DNA from: Mycobacterium sp. 852002-51057_SCH5723018
GTDB lineage: Bacteria > Actinomycetota > Actinomycetes > Mycobacteriales > Mycobacteriaceae
NCBI RefSeq assembly: GCF_001667035.1
Contig: NZ_LZIR01000012.1
Coordinates: 62,001-126,000 of the forward strand
Reading direction: 5' to 3'
DNA length: 64,000 nucleotides
The notes under the pieces are model-generated. The model searched no databases. It had not been told where the DNA came from and worked only from the letters and a program-made list of their open reading frames with translations. A program made the position numbers and the translations under genes. This document shows positions 32,835-42,790 of the stretch, piece by piece. Positions within the stretch are counted from its first letter, which is position 1, and each line of letters opens with the position of its first letter.

Positions 32835-33907
32835 CGCGCACCCGCCGCGTGCTCGATGATCTGAACGCCCGCACCGGATCCCGACACCACGTACAAGGTG
32901 TCCGACGCTTCGTCAAAGGCCAGCGAGTTGGGCTGTTGCACGGTTGGGTATCGCACCCTTTCGACGGGAATTCCGGTTGACAGATCGTAACCAATGACGA
33001 CGTTCGCAGCGGTCTGGGACACCCACGTAAGTCCGTGCGACCCGGCCAGGCCGTAGGGTGCCTGCCGCACCGGGAACGCCTGACGCAAGATGAGCGGGCC
33101 GACGCCGTAGACCAGCAGCTGGCCGCCGCGGGTGTCGGCGACCAGCACCCGGCCCTGCGGATCGGCGGCCAGGGTGGTCGCGCCCTCACCGGCCCGCAGG
33201 GCCTGCTCGACGCGGCCCTCGGCGCCGATCGTCGTCACCGACGTCTGCCCGCGGTCCAGCACTACGGTTGTATTTCCCTGTGTGGCAAGGTAATCCACGC
33301 GCGCAAAGATCTTGTTTCGACTCCCGATGGTGGCACTCCTGGCCGAGTCCGGTGTCCGGGAGGTAAAGGTATAGATGGCGCCGTCGGCGCTGCCCAGCAC
33401 CAGCCTGCCGTCGGCGCGTTGGGCGATTGCGGTGAACTCCGTTTGCTGGGCGTTGGCGACGGGGACCGGTGTCGTGTGACCCGCGGCCAGGTCGACCGCG
33501 AAGTAGCCGCCACGGGTCGCCAGGTAGGCGGTGCCGCGGCCGTCGCCGGTCAGCGCGGTCGCCGGCCCCGGCAGCGCGATCACGCGCGGCGTGACCTGGG
33601 GGTCGCCGAACTCGGCGAGGCTGGCGGGCGCCGCCGGGTCGGCACCGGGAACCAGGACGGCCAGTTGGTGGGTGCCCCCGTCGAAGATCGCCGCGGCGGC
33701 GTTTCCGTGCAGCGGCCGCACCGAGCCGGCCGGGGTTTGCGCCGCCGGCGGTGACTGGGCCGCCTGCGCCGGTTCTATCGTCGGCGGGGCGCCACTGAGC
33801 GGATTCTTCGAGCCGCCTGCACAACCGGAGAGCAGGACCAGCAAAGGCAGCAACACCACAAAGTGCCGATAAAGCGCTAGTTTGTCGCACCCATGCGGTC
33901 TCAGCAA
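32831..33907 (-). CDS. lppL: Lipoprotein LppL, predicted beta-propeller
   Basis: This 358-residue protein carries a lipoprotein signal peptide with lipobox LLSGCAG (Cys near residue 29), then a Pro/Ala linker and repeated beta-strand blocks ([10 protein letters not shown]..., [76 protein letters not shown]) consistent with a seven-bladed propeller. It is the counterpart of Rv2138, also upstream of pyrD. It is probably anchored on the outer face of the plasma membrane; the ligand is unknown. Confidence 0.88.
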   Translation of the reverse strand: MLRPHGCDKLALYRHFVVLLPLLVLLSGCAGGSKNPLSGAPPTIEPAQAAQSPPAAQTPAGSVRPLHGNAAAAIFDGGTHQLAVLVPGADPAAPASLAEFGDPQVTPRVIALPGPATALTGDGRGTAYLATRGGYFAVDLAAGHTTPVPVANAQQTEFTAIAQRADGRLVLGSADGAIYTFTSRTPDSARSATIGSRNKIFARVDYLATQGNTTVVLDRGQTSVTTIGAEGRVEQALRAGEGATTLAADPQGRVLVADTRGGQLLVYGVGPLILRQAFPVRQAPYGLAGSHGLTWVSQTAANVVIGYDLSTGIPVERVRYPTVQQPNSLAFDEASDTLYVVSGSGAGVQIIEHAAGAR

Positions 33908-34005
33908 CGATTCTCCCTCGCGTTATCTACCTGAAAGTCAAATTTTAAGGAACGGTTTCGCACCCAATATGGCCATGTTGCCTGCATCCGGTCGGGCTGG
34001 AGAGG

Positions 34006-34017
34006 TATTGTCGCGTC
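34006..34017 (+). promoter_or_regulatory. -10 element for a leaderless transcript
   Basis: TATTGT at 34006-34011 is followed by six bases and then the ATG at 34018. The expected transcription start falls on or next to the A of that ATG, so the mRNA is probably leaderless, a common mode in mycobacteria. No ribosome site is present between. Confidence 0.55.
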
Positions 34018-34326
34018 ATGACCGTCATCGCTGACCGGCATACCGCAGATAGAGAGTTTGCTGTCGAAGACCTCACGACAGGAATTTTCGCCAGCGGGTA
34101 TGGACAAGTCGGTGACGGACGCAGTTTCTCGTTTCACATTGAGCACCGGTCGCTCGTCGTCGAAGTTTACCGGCCGCGCCTGACCGGCCCGGTTCCACAG
34201 GCCGACGACGTCGTCGCCAGGGCGGTCCGCAGCCTGGTCGACATCGACCTGACCGACGAGCGGAGCCTGACCGCCGCGGTGCGCGACTCGGTCGCCCACG
34301 CGGTACCGGTTTCAAGCCAGTGGTGA
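34018..34326 (+). CDS. Rv2137c-like conserved protein, 3' end replaced by repeat
   Basis: This 102-residue protein (MTVIADRHTADREFAVEDL..., FASGYGQVGDGRSFSFHIEHRSLVVEVYRPRL, LTDERSLTAAVRDSVAHAVPV) is a small conserved mycobacterial protein like Rv2137c, of unknown function. From memory the M. tuberculosis protein is longer, about 137 residues. Here the frame enters a 55-bp tandem repeat and stops after SSQW, codons that come from the repeat. So the original 3' end seems to have been lost together with the next gene, uppP. Confidence 0.8.
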   Translation: MTVIADRHTADREFAVEDLTTGIFASGYGQVGDGRSFSFHIEHRSLVVEVYRPRLTGPVPQADDVVARAVRSLVDIDLTDERSLTAAVRDSVAHAVPVSSQW

Positions 34327-34430
34327 TCGCAAGCGCGGCGTAGCCGGGCGCAGCGGGTCGCCACCATCGGGCCAGTGGTGATCGCAAGCGCGGCGTAGCC
34401 GGGCGCAGCGGGTCGCCACCATCCAGCCAG
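34316..34430. repeat. 55-bp tandem direct repeat at the uppP deletion point
   Basis: Two near-identical units start at 34316 and 34371, each beginning GCCAGTGGTGATCGC and ending GGGTCGCCACCATC; a third start (GCCAG) appears at 34426. The unit ends are imperfectly complementary (GGTGATCGC / GTCGCCACC), so it may fold. It sits exactly where M. tuberculosis carries the end of Rv2137c and uppP. Confidence 0.9.
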
Positions 34431-34518
34431 GTCGCGGCCGCCCCAGACCAGGTACGGTCGTCGTCGTGAGTGCGGTTCCGGTGATGTCTTGGTGGCGTCC
34501 AGTGACGGGCGCGGCGAC

Positions 34519-35298
34519 ATGACCGTGATCCTGTTGCGGCACGGCCGCTCCACCTCGAACACCGCCGGCGTCCTGGCCGGGCGCTCCGAGGGCGTCGACC
34601 TCGACGACAAGGGCCGCGAGCAGGCCGCCGGTCTGATCGATCGGCTCGGTGACCTGCCGATCCGGGCGGTGGTGACATCGCCGCTGCTGCGCTGCCGGCG
34701 CACCCTCGAACCGCTCGCCGAAGCGCTGTGCCTCGAGCCGCTGATCGACGACCGGCTGGCCGAAGTGGACTACGGGGACTGGACGGGCCGCAAGATCGGC
34801 GAGCTGACGAAGGAGCCGTTGTGGGGTGTGGTCCAGGCCCACCCCAGCGCGGCGGTGTTCCCCGGCGGCGAGGGTCTGGCCCAGGTGCAGGCGCGCGCGG
34901 TGGCCGCCGTGCGCGAACACGACCGGCGGCTGGCGCAGGAGCACGGCGGCGACGCGCTCTGGGTGGCTTGCACCCATGGCGACGTCATCAAGTCGGTCGT
35001 CGCCGACGCATACGGCATGCACCTGGACGGGTTTCAGCGGGTCACCGCGGACCCGGGGTCGGTGAGTGTCATCCGCTACACCCCGCTGCGACCGTTCGTG
35101 TTGCACGTCAACCACACCGGCGCGCGGCTGGCCGCCGCACTGGCCGCCGGGCCACCGCCCAAGGACGAGCACAAGGACGAGTCCAAGGGCGAGTCCAAGG
35201 ACGGACAGGCTCAGGGTGAGGCGAAGAGCGAGGCGAAAACCGGGGCGGCCGAAGCGGTGCCGTCCAGCGACGCGGTGGTCGGCGGATCGACCGATTAA
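34519..35298 (+). CDS. Histidine phosphatase superfamily protein (phosphoglycerate mutase-like), Rv2135c-like
   Basis: This 259-residue protein has the histidine phosphatase RHG motif at the start (VILLRHGRSTSNTAG, His near residue 8), the second Arg in TSPLLRCRRTLEPL, the acid in LAEVDYGDWTG, and the second catalytic His in WVACTHGDVIK. Members dephosphorylate small phospho-compounds; the substrate is unknown. The last 60 residues are a low-complexity Lys/Glu/Asp/Ser tail (KDEHKDESKGESKDG) outside the fold. ATG 34519 gives the classical N-terminus. Confidence 0.9.
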   Translation: MTVILLRHGRSTSNTAGVLAGRSEGVDLDDKGREQAAGLIDRLGDLPIRAVVTSPLLRCRRTLEPLAEALCLEPLIDDRLAEVDYGDWTGRKIGELTKEPLWGVVQAHPSAAVFPGGEGLAQVQARAVAAVREHDRRLAQEHGGDALWVACTHGDVIKSVVADAYGMHLDGFQRVTADPGSVSVIRYTPLRPFVLHVNHTGARLAAALAAGPPPKDEHKDESKGESKDGQAQGEAKSEAKTGAAEAVPSSDAVVGGSTD

Positions 35299-35361
35299 AT
35301 CCGCGGAGGCGGGGCAACCGAATCGCACGGCGGCGGCAACAGCCGGTATTTTGGAGGTGCC

Positions 35362-35949
35362 ATGGCCCGCGCAATTCATGTCTTTCGCACACCCGACCGC
35401 TTCGTGGCCGGGACCGTTGGCCAGCCCGGAAACCGCACTTTCTACATCCAGGCGGTCGGCGACTCCCGGGTGGTGTCGGTGATTTTGGAGAAGCAACAGG
35501 TCGCGGTCCTCGCCGAACGCATCGGTGCGCTGCTGCTCGAGGTGAATCGCAGGTTCGGCACGCCGGTTCCTCCCGAGCCCGCCGAGATCGAGGACCTCAA
35601 CCCGTTGATCACGCCGGTCGACGCGGAGTTTCGGGTCGGCACCATGGGGCTGGGCTGGGATTCGGAGGCTCAGACCGTGGTGGTCGAGTTGCTGGCGGTC
35701 ACCGACGCCGAGTTCGACGCCTCGGTGGTGCTCGACGACACCGAGGAGGGTCCCGACGCAGTGCGGGTGTTCTTGACGCCGGAGTCGGCGCGGCAGTTCG
35801 CCACCCGCTCCAACCGCGTCATCTCGGCCGGACGTCCGCCGTGCCCGCTGTGCGACGAACCGTTGGACCCCGAGGGCCACATCTGCGCCCGCACCAACGG
35901 CTATAAGCGCAGCGCGCTGCTCGGGCCCGACGATGACGCCGAGGAATAA
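35362..35949 (+). CDS. DUF3090 family protein, Rv2134c-like
   Basis: This 195-residue protein matches the actinobacterial DUF3090 family: MARAIHVFRTPDRFVAGTVGQPGNRTFY at the start, the VILEKQQVAVLAERI helix, and a C-terminal PPCPLCDEPLDPEGHICAR zinc-ribbon-like Cys pattern (CPLC...H.C). It overlaps the next gene by 17 bp. The family often sits beside the phosphatase and the SCO1664-like gene, as here; its function is not established. Confidence 0.9.
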   Translation: MARAIHVFRTPDRFVAGTVGQPGNRTFYIQAVGDSRVVSVILEKQQVAVLAERIGALLLEVNRRFGTPVPPEPAEIEDLNPLITPVDAEFRVGTMGLGWDSEAQTVVVELLAVTDAEFDASVVLDDTEEGPDAVRVFLTPESARQFATRSNRVISAGRPPCPLCDEPLDPEGHICARTNGYKRSALLGPDDDAEE

Positions 35950-36757
35950 CCAGCCTGACGAGCGCGAGGTGTTGCGGGACGGCGAGCTGACCGTCCTCGG
36001 ACGCATCCGCTCAGCCAGCAACGCCACCTTCTTGTGCGAGTCGAAGCTCGGCGAGTCCAGCGTGCACTGCGTCTACAAGCCGGTCGCCGGTGAAGCGCCG
36101 CTGTGGGATTTTCCAGACGGGACGCTGGCCGGCCGCGAACTCGGCGCCTACCTGGTGTCGACACAGCTGGGGTGGAACCTCGTGCCCTACACGGTGATTC
36201 GCGATGGGCCGGCGGGTCGGGGGATGCTGCAGCGGTGGGTGCAGCAACCCGGTGACGCGGCCGATTCCGATCCCAGGCCCGGCCCCGACCTGGTCGACCT
36301 GTTTCCGGCCAACAAACTGCAGCCGGGCTACCTGCCGGTGCTGCGCGCCTACGACTACGCGGGCGACGAGGTCATCCTGATGCACGCCGACGACACCCGG
36401 CTGCGGCGGATGGCGGTGTTCGACGTGCTGATCAACAATGCCGATCGCAAGGGCGGCCACATCCTGTTCGGCATAGACGGCGGCGTGTACGGCGTCGACC
36501 ACGGCGTGTGCCTGCACGTCGAGAACAAGCTACGCACCGTGCTGTGGGGTTGGGCCGGCAAGCCGATCGACGAGGAGATGTGCGAGGCGGTCGCCGGGCT
36601 CGCCGAAGCCGTCACGGGCTCGCTCGGCGACGAGCTGGCCGGGCACATCACCCGCGCCGAAATCGCGGCGCTGCGCAGGCGCGCACACGCGCTGCTGGCC
36701 AACCCCGTCATGCCCGGACCCAACCGTCATCGCCCCATCCCGTGGCCGGCGTTCTAG
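35933..36757 (+). CDS. SCO1664 family (PI3/PI4-kinase-like fold) protein, Rv2133c-like
   Basis: This 274-residue protein belongs to the actinobacterial SCO1664 group related to PI3/PI4-kinase folds. It shows [30 protein letters not shown] (nucleotide-Lys region), [33 protein letters not shown] (catalytic-loop-like D..N) and [22 protein letters not shown] (metal-binding DHG). The real activity is unknown. It is the third gene of the conserved phosphatase-DUF3090-SCO1664 set. Confidence 0.9.
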   Translation: MTPRNNQPDEREVLRDGELTVLGRIRSASNATFLCESKLGESSVHCVYKPVAGEAPLWDFPDGTLAGRELGAYLVSTQLGWNLVPYTVIRDGPAGRGMLQRWVQQPGDAADSDPRPGPDLVDLFPANKLQPGYLPVLRAYDYAGDEVILMHADDTRLRRMAVFDVLINNADRKGGHILFGIDGGVYGVDHGVCLHVENKLRTVLWGWAGKPIDEEMCEAVAGLAEAVTGSLGDELAGHITRAEIAALRRRAHALLANPVMPGPNRHRPIPWPAF

Positions 36758-36788
36758 GGAGGGCTTGGTCGTCGGCGATACTGAACCG

Positions 36789-37589
36789 GTGACGAGCGGC
36801 CCGGAGGACCTGACGGACGCCGCCCTGGCCGCCGATCTCGCCGCGGACGCGGGGGAACTCTTACTCAAGGTGCGCGAGGAAATCGGCTTCGGGCATCCGT
36901 GGGCGCTCGGCGATGCGGGGGACAGCCTGGCGAACGCCCTGATCCTGCGGCGGCTGCGGGACGAGCGGCCGAGCGACGCGGTGCTCAGCGAGGAGGCCTA
37001 CGACGACCTTTCCCGGCTCAACCACGACCGGGTGTGGATCATCGACCCGCTGGACGGCACCCGCGAGTTTTCCACGCCGGGCCGCGACGACTGGGCGGTC
37101 CACGTCGCGCTGTGGCAACGTCCCACCGGCGACCCAACCGACGGCCAGCGCGAGATCACCGACGCGGCAGTGTCGTTGCCCGCCCGCGGAAACACCGTCT
37201 ACCGCAGCGATACCGTGACCGACGGCGCGGCGCGCGTCGGCGTGCCGCATACGTTCCGGATTGCGGTCAGCGCCACTCGGCCACCCGCCGTGCTGCACCG
37301 CATGCGCCAGACGCTGCACATTCAGCCGGTGGCGATCGGCTCGGCGGGCGCCAAGGCGATGGCCATCGTCGACGGCGACGTCGACGCTTACGTGCACGCG
37401 GGCGGCCAGTGGGAATGGGATTCGGCGGCGCCGGCCGGGGTGGTGATGGCGGCGGGCATGCACGCGTCGCGGCTGGACGGCTCGCCGCTGCGCTACAACC
37501 AGCTCGACCCATACCTGCCCGACTTCGTCATGTGCCGGGCCGAGCTGGCGCCGATCCTGCTCGACGCCATCCGCCAGGAATTTCGCTGA
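36789..37589 (+). CDS. cysQ: 3'-phosphoadenosine 5'-phosphate phosphatase CysQ (inositol monophosphatase family)
   Basis: CysQ dephosphorylates PAP and PAPS and so tunes sulfate assimilation. The 266-residue protein has the IMPase metal motif [12 protein letters not shown] (about residue 80), the upstream Glu pair in SEEAYDD, and the second motif [12 protein letters not shown] near residue 211. GTG 36789 fits the N-terminus of Rv2131c better than the longer start at 36765. A PAPS-using sulfotransferase is encoded 10 kb away, but no direct link is shown. Confidence 0.92.
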   Translation: MTSGPEDLTDAALAADLAADAGELLLKVREEIGFGHPWALGDAGDSLANALILRRLRDERPSDAVLSEEAYDDLSRLNHDRVWIIDPLDGTREFSTPGRDDWAVHVALWQRPTGDPTDGQREITDAAVSLPARGNTVYRSDTVTDGAARVGVPHTFRIAVSATRPPAVLHRMRQTLHIQPVAIGSAGAKAMAIVDGDVDAYVHAGGQWEWDSAAPAGVVMAAGMHASRLDGSPLRYNQLDPYLPDFVMCRAELAPILLDAIRQEFR

Positions 37590-37615
37590 TCCGGCGCGCG
37601 TTTAGAGTCGACGTT

Positions 37616-38851
37616 ATGCAGTCCTGGTCTTGCGCAGACGTTCCGGTGGTGCCGGGGCGCGGCCCGGAGCTGCGGCTGTATGACACCGCCGACCGGCAAG
37701 TGCGCCCGGTGGCGGCCGGGTCGAAAGCCACCATGTACGTCTGCGGGATAACGCCCTACGACGCGACGCACCTGGGTCACGCGGCCACCTACCTTGCGTT
37801 CGACCTGGTGCACCGGCAGTGGCTGGACCTCGGTCGCGACGTGCACTACGTGCAGAACGTCACCGACATCGACGATCCCTTGCTGGAGCGCGCCGAGCGC
37901 GACGGCGTCGACTGGCGCGAGCTCGCCGAGCGTGAGGTCGCCCTCTTCCGCGAGGACATGACGGCGCTGCGGATACTGCCGCCGCGCGAGTACGTCGGCG
38001 CGACCGAGGCGATTGCCGAAGTGGTCGAACTCGTCGAGAAAATGCTGGCGTCGGGAGCGGCCTACGTCCTCGATGACGAATATCCGGACGTCTACTACCG
38101 GGCCGATGCCACCATGCAATTCGGCTACGAGTCCGGCTATGACCGGGACACCATGCTGCAGCTGTTCGCCGAGCGCGGCGGCGACCCGCGCCGCCCCGGC
38201 AAGACCGACGAGCTCGACGCCCTGTTGTGGCGGGCCGAGCGGCCGGGCGAGCCCAGCTGGCCCTCACCGTTCGGCGCCGGCCGGCCCGGCTGGCACGTCG
38301 AGTGCGCGGCGATCGCGCTCAGCCGCATCGGCAGCGGCCTGGACATCCAGGGCGGCGGCAGTGACCTGATCTTTCCACACCACGAATTCACCGCCGCCCA
38401 CGCCGAATGTGTCCGGGGCGAGCGACGATTCGCCCGGCACTACGTGCACGCCGGGATGATCGGCTGGGACGGGCACAAGATGTCCAAGAGCCGCGGCAAC
38501 CTGGTGCTGGTGTCGGGGTTGCGCGCCCAAGGCGTCGAGTCGGCGGCCATCCGGCTGGGCCTGCTAGCGGGGCATTACCGCTCGGACCGGTTCTGGAGCC
38601 GACAAGTGCTCGACGAGGCGACCGGGCGGCTGCGGCGCGGGCGCGCCGCGACCGCTCTGCCCGCCGGCCCGGACGCCACCGACGTCATCGCCCGGGTGCG
38701 AGGATACCTGGCCGACGACCTCGATACACCGAAAGCCCTTGCTGCACTTGATGGTTGGTCGACCGACGCGCTCGAGTACGGCGGTCATGACGCCGGGACG
38801 CCGCAGCTGGTGGCCGCCGCGGTCGATGCGCTGCTCGGAGTGGACCTATAG
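37616..38851 (+). CDS. mshC: Cysteine:glucosaminyl-inositol ligase MshC (mycothiol synthesis)
   Basis: MshC joins L-cysteine to GlcN-inositol using ATP, the third committed step of mycothiol synthesis. The 411-residue protein is a class I cysteinyl-tRNA synthetase relative without the anticodon domain. It has the zinc Cys in [20 protein letters not shown] (HIGH-like HLGH near residue 52), CAAIALS, IFPHHEF and KMSKS at residues 288-292. ATG 37616 gives the expected length. It is the last gene of the conserved block; what follows does not match the Rv2129c region. Confidence 0.96.
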   Translation: MQSWSCADVPVVPGRGPELRLYDTADRQVRPVAAGSKATMYVCGITPYDATHLGHAATYLAFDLVHRQWLDLGRDVHYVQNVTDIDDPLLERAERDGVDWRELAEREVALFREDMTALRILPPREYVGATEAIAEVVELVEKMLASGAAYVLDDEYPDVYYRADATMQFGYESGYDRDTMLQLFAERGGDPRRPGKTDELDALLWRAERPGEPSWPSPFGAGRPGWHVECAAIALSRIGSGLDIQGGGSDLIFPHHEFTAAHAECVRGERRFARHYVHAGMIGWDGHKMSKSRGNLVLVSGLRAQGVESAAIRLGLLAGHYRSDRFWSRQVLDEATGRLRRGRAATALPAGPDATDVIARVRGYLADDLDTPKALAALDGWSTDALEYGGHDAGTPQLVAAAVDALLGVDL

Positions 38852-39266
38852 TTGCGGCACAGGTGCCATTTGCACTGGGAACACCGTTACCGGGGGACGG
38901 GATAGCGCACGGGCGTCATGCATCGCTTCAAGGCGTGAGCTGGCCGTTGGCGCAGGTATTGTCTCCGTCCCATCCGCCCCACCAGTGACATGTCGGGATA
39001 TCGCTTTCCGCATGAATGTCACACAAAACCTCACAGGTGGCTAACAAAAGTACGTAGTGAATTTACACATTCGTAAGGGGTGCTTTACGGCGCGTTTAGA
39101 CAGAGCGCCTTGGTCACAGTCCCCGGAAGCGGAAGTCTCAGCAAACTTGGCAGCGTTGGGATGTTTGCTGGGATTCTTCCTCGAAGTGCTATGCACCCGC
39201 ACGAAACACCTGTATATGCGGAAAACCAATTGCACAGGTGTTGAGCCGGGGTCGGGTCCAATGTAT

Positions 39267-39296
39267 TTGCTGGAAGCGCTGGTACTGAGGTATAGT
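39267..39296 (+). promoter_or_regulatory. Predicted sigma-A-type promoter before the LuxR gene
   Basis: A -35-like TTGCTG (39267-39272) and a -10 TATAGT (39291-39296) are separated by 18 bp, a good match to vegetative mycobacterial promoters. It points towards the LuxR remnant and the first LuxR gene. Unlike the four other cluster promoters it lacks the twin TACTC(G/T)A boxes, so the first regulator may be made constitutively. Confidence 0.5.
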
Positions 39297-39356
39297 GGCC
39301 ACAGACCGGGCTTTAGCAGTGTGAGGTCCGGTCTACGCGAGATTGCGTGTGGGGTG

Positions 39357-39484
39357 GTCGTCGATGGGTCGTTACGACGAGGTTGGCCAAGCGTTTACGG
39401 CGCTCGGAGACAACGCGGAACACCAAGGCGTCGCCTTTCAGGCGGTCCCGGGGCCGGCGAATCGATGCTCACTTGCGCTCTGGC
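39357..39484 (+). pseudogene. Remnant of a third ATPase-LuxR gene
   Basis: The plus-strand frame reads GRYDEVGQAFTALGDNAEHQGVAFQAV... It lines up with the starts of the two intact regulators (GRDVEFRRALAALNNGEFQGVALVG in the second) up to their Walker A site, where the remnant has lost the GKST lysine and continues with CSLAL. Nothing further of the gene remains. This suggests an earlier copy that decayed, so the array once had at least three members. Confidence 0.6.
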
Positions 39485-39558
39485 CGGGGTTCGGCCCGGG
39501 ACGTAGGGCTCTGCCTGCGGGGAAGCCCTACCGCATTTACTAGAACACGGGACGTCTG

Positions 39559-42303
39559 ATGCAGCCTCACCAGGGCCTGGAGTTACATCGTCCAGTGCAG
39601 CGGGAAAGCGGTGAGACGTGGCCCGTGGTGGCGCGGGATATGGAGCTTCGAAGGGCGCTGGCCGCACTTGGCGACGCCGAGTTCCAGGGGGTCGCGTTAG
39701 TCGGCGACAGCGGTGTTGGCAAGTCGACGCTGGCCCGCATATTGGCAAAGACGGCCGAGTCGGCCGGGCAAACGGTGCGTTTTGTCTTGGGGACTCACAC
39801 AGGTCGCGCCGTGCCGCTGGGCGCGTTTTCTCGTGCGGTGACTTTAGACGCGGTAAACGAACCGGCCATTATGCTGGCTGCCGCGCACAAAACCCTGGCG
39901 AAAAACGACAAGCTCGTCGTCGTGGTCGACGACGCGCAGCTACTCGATCCGTTGTCAGCGACACTCGTGCATCAGCTCGCGGCCAGCGGCAGGGCTCGGC
40001 TGATAGTGACGATCAGGTCGGGCGAGTCAATTCTTGACGCGGTGACGGCGTTGATGAAAGAGCGGCTGTTGGTGACGGTTCACGTCGACCCCCTCACTCG
40101 AGAGCAGGCTGAAGTGCTCGCCGGGGCGGTTCTGGGTGGTTCGGTGGAGTCCCGGCTGGTCGACGAGTTGTACGAGCGAAGCGCTGGAAACCTCCTGCTT
40201 ATGCGTAGCTTGCTGAGCGCGAGTCTCGAAAAAAAGGTCTTGGTCCGCGCGGGTGACCGGTGGCAACTGCGGGGACCCCTGCGCGCGGATCGCGAACTTT
40301 GCGATCTCTTGGAGTTTCGGTTGGACACGCTTGCCCCCGAGGAGTTGGACGTCGTCGAGGTCTTGGCGACCGCGGAGGTGTTGGAGTGGGAAATCTTACG
40401 TGAGATCTGCGATACCGACGCGGCGGCGAAATTGGAGCGCGGCGGCTTGATTCAGTTGGTCGCCGACGGATCCCATACTTTGGCGCAATTGAATCACCCG
40501 GTGCTCGGTGATGTCGCAACTCGACGTGCAGGGATCGTCCGCTCCCGGCAACTCAACGGGAAACTGGCACAAGCGTTCGGCAACCACCTTGAGGAGCGGG
40601 GGCGGGACGCGAGGTCGCCCGATGTGCGGGGTCGCATTCGACTTGCGCGGTTTATGGTCCGCAGTGATCTGACGCCGGACCTCGGTGTGATCATCGCTGC
40701 GGCTGCCGACGCGGTCGCGATGTCGAATGTAGCTCTCGGTGAGGAGTTGGCGAGATTTGCGGTCGATCGCGGTGCCGGTTTGGAGGCGGTGATCGTGTTC
40801 GCGAAGGCGCTGAGTTGGCAGGGACGCGGCGACGAGGCTGAGGCCGAGCTTGCCGACGCCGATCTGGATGGTTCTACCGAGTGGCTGATCGCTCAGTGGG
40901 GCTGTCTGCGGACAGCGAATCTATTCTGGGTGTGCCGGCGCGTCGAAGCGGCCCAGCGCGTGCTGGCCGACGTGAAGAACCGTGTTACCTCAGAGGCGAG
41001 TATCCGTCTCGCCAACGCCCTTGACGTGTCAATTCGTTTCTGCCTCGGCGACGTTGCGGGAACGCTGAAGACTGGGCCGAGCTTGTGTGAGTCCGACCTG
41101 ATGCCGGTTGCGACCGTGTGGGCAGCCGTCGCGACTGCGAGTGCGTTGGCGGTCGCCGGGCGATTCGCCGAAGTTTCCCGGGTTACCGAAACCGCGCTAC
41201 GTGCCGCCGTGCCCTCCGGCGTTGGGCTGCAACGGTTGAACATCGGGATGGCTGAGGTCATGGGCGCGACGGCCGCCGGTGACCTTCTGGCGGCAGACCG
41301 GTTGTGCAAGCGTTACGCCGCGATGGCTGCTGGTGTGCCTCAGGCAGAGGCACACGTGCAGGCGATGCTCGGACTCCTTCGACTCGCCAGCGGGGCACTG
41401 CCATCCGCTAGCGCTGCACTCGAAGCTGCGGAATCCCCGTTACGACAAGGGTATCCGTCGCCCTGGCTGATCCTGGTGGCAGCCAGGCACGCTCAGGCGG
41501 AAGGGGCGCGGGGAGACAGCGAGGCAGCCGCCGCCGCCTTGAGCACCGCGGAGAACGCCTATGGACCGCATGTCGCGGTGTTCCTACCGGAATTGCAGCT
41601 CGCCCGGGCTTGGCAGCGGGCATCGGCAGGCGAAACGAAAGAGGCCCAAGGCAACGCAATGCAGGCGGCACATAACGCGCAAAGAGCCGGGATGTACGCC
41701 GTCGAAATGCGCGCCCTCCATACGGCTGCCCGCTTCGGCGATCGTTCGCACAGCACGCGGTTGGCGGAACTCGCCAGCATTTTGAGGACCCCGTTCGCGA
41801 ACGCGGTCGCAGACCACGCGCGCGGCTTGTTCGAGCAGGACGCCGGCCTGCTGGGCGCTGCGGCACGTCGGTTCAGCGAGCTGGGCGCACAGGCTCTGGC
41901 CGCCGACGCGGCTGCGCAGGCGGCAGGCGAGCACGCGCGCCAAGGCGACCGCAACAACACATTCGAGTTGACGATTTGGGCATGCTCTGTGGCCAACAAA
42001 TGCGGACTCAACACACCGGCGGTCAATAGTGTGGCGCGTCCGCTACCGCTCAGCGGCCGCGAGCGCGAGATTTCGACGCTCGTTGCGGCCGGTTTGTCCA
42101 ACCGCCAGATCGCCGAAAAGCTCGTGGTCTCGGTGCGAACCGTCGAGGGACACCTTTATCGCCTCTTCGCAAAAGTCCACATCAATAATCGGGACCAGCT
42201 CATCGACCTAATGAGCCGGCAGCCAACGGGGCGAAACAGGTCGTTAATACGTTGCGACAAGGACGCTGCCGATGAGGCCCTCGACCACAAACGAGCTGAC
42301 TGA
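39559..42303 (+). CDS. Large ATPase-LuxR family transcriptional regulator (copy 1)
   Basis: This 914-residue protein has an N-terminal NTPase domain with Walker A GDSGVGKST (residue 49) and Walker B-like LVVVVDDAQLLD (about 119). A long alpha-helical, TPR-like middle (about 300-820) follows, then a C-terminal LuxR helix-turn-helix (LSGREREISTLVAAGLSNRQIAEKLVVSVRTVEGHLY, about 832-868). This is the LAL-like layout of large ATP-dependent activators common in actinobacterial metabolite clusters. It is closely paralogous to the next gene. It probably activates the cluster, perhaps in response to a ligand bound by the middle region. ATG 39559 is the only reasonable start near the conserved N-terminus. 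Confidence 0.92.
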   Translation: MQPHQGLELHRPVQRESGETWPVVARDMELRRALAALGDAEFQGVALVGDSGVGKSTLARILAKTAESAGQTVRFVLGTHTGRAVPLGAFSRAVTLDAVNEPAIMLAAAHKTLAKNDKLVVVVDDAQLLDPLSATLVHQLAASGRARLIVTIRSGESILDAVTALMKERLLVTVHVDPLTREQAEVLAGAVLGGSVESRLVDELYERSAGNLLLMRSLLSASLEKKVLVRAGDRWQLRGPLRADRELCDLLEFRLDTLAPEELDVVEVLATAEVLEWEILREICDTDAAAKLERGGLIQLVADGSHTLAQLNHPVLGDVATRRAGIVRSRQLNGKLAQAFGNHLEERGRDARSPDVRGRIRLARFMVRSDLTPDLGVIIAAAADAVAMSNVALGEELARFAVDRGAGLEAVIVFAKALSWQGRGDEAEAELADADLDGSTEWLIAQWGCLRTANLFWVCRRVEAAQRVLADVKNRVTSEASIRLANALDVSIRFCLGDVAGTLKTGPSLCESDLMPVATVWAAVATASALAVAGRFAEVSRVTETALRAAVPSGVGLQRLNIGMAEVMGATAAGDLLAADRLCKRYAAMAAGVPQAEAHVQAMLGLLRLASGALPSASAALEAAESPLRQGYPSPWLILVAARHAQAEGARGDSEAAAAALSTAENAYGPHVAVFLPELQLARAWQRASAGETKEAQGNAMQAAHNAQRAGMYAVEMRALHTAARFGDRSHSTRLAELASILRTPFANAVADHARGLFEQDAGLLGAAARRFSELGAQALAADAAAQAAGEHARQGDRNNTFELTIWACSVANKCGLNTPAVNSVARPLPLSGREREISTLVAAGLSNRQIAEKLVVSVRTVEGHLYRLFAKVHINNRDQLIDLMSRQPTGRNRSLIRCDKDAADEALDHKRAD

Positions 42304-42398
42304 CTTTGTCGTGCCGGTGACTTCCCCGACACGGACGGGGCGACACGCTACTCGCGAACCCAACGGCTTAGCTGCACGCGAGCATTGTCTTGCGTCGC

Positions 42399-42471
42399 TA
42401 CTCTATGTGCGCACGCTCACCACTCGACTTGTATTAACTCTGTCGATGCACGCGCGAAAGGCCAATACGCT
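42399..42471 (+). promoter_or_regulatory. Twin-box promoter before the second LuxR gene
   Basis: TACTCTA (42399-42405) and CACTCGA (42421-42427) start 22 bp apart, and a -10-like TACGCT lies at 42466-42471, 45 bp after the second box. The same layout occurs at 45688, 49284 and 52244. The 490-bp gap between the two LuxR genes holds this element and no convincing gene; the transcript would have a leader of about 310 nt before GTG 42791. Confidence 0.7.
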
Positions 42472-42790
42472 CCCGCCCATGGTTTGTAAGTACGTGGAGT
42501 GGTACCGATCCTCGGTGGTAGTGGATCACGGCGTCGGATTGGGGGATTTGCAGAAGGTTAGCCCGTCGATTTCCGGGTAGCCAGCGACCAACGCTACTAA
42601 GCGTTTCCTCGTCGGCCACGAACGTGGGCGTCGTTCAAACTCTTTCGGCTCTAGATAGGGCGGCGGCAAACCCGGCATGGGTCGTCGTCTAGGACGGCGG
42701 CACTTGATTGCGACGGATGGTCGGCAGACGAGATGCCTCTGGTCTCCGGCGCCCGTGCGATCGCGATGAGAGGGCGGAGGTGCGTCAGCG

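Larger units (their letters stand above)
38852..39558. other. Junction between the conserved block and the biosynthetic cluster
   Basis: This 707-bp stretch holds no convincing intact gene. From about 39000 the sequence looks less GC-rich than the block before it. It contains a promoter-like pair at 39267-39296 and a decayed piece of a LuxR-type ATPase gene at about 39340-39480, both listed separately. A frame at 39057-39506 has no recognisable features and is not called. Confidence 0.6.

Noticed and set aside
34316..34430. Treating the 55-bp repeat as a CRISPR array
   Set aside because: There are only two full units with no spacers between them and no cas genes; it is a simple tandem repeat.
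39057..39506. A 149-codon open frame between mshC and the first LuxR gene
   Set aside because: It has no recognisable motif and overlaps the predicted promoter and the LuxR remnant in another frame. Only the remnant is supported.
42272..42580. A 102-codon frame between the two LuxR genes
   Set aside because: It runs over the twin-box promoter, begins inside the first LuxR gene and resembles no known family.
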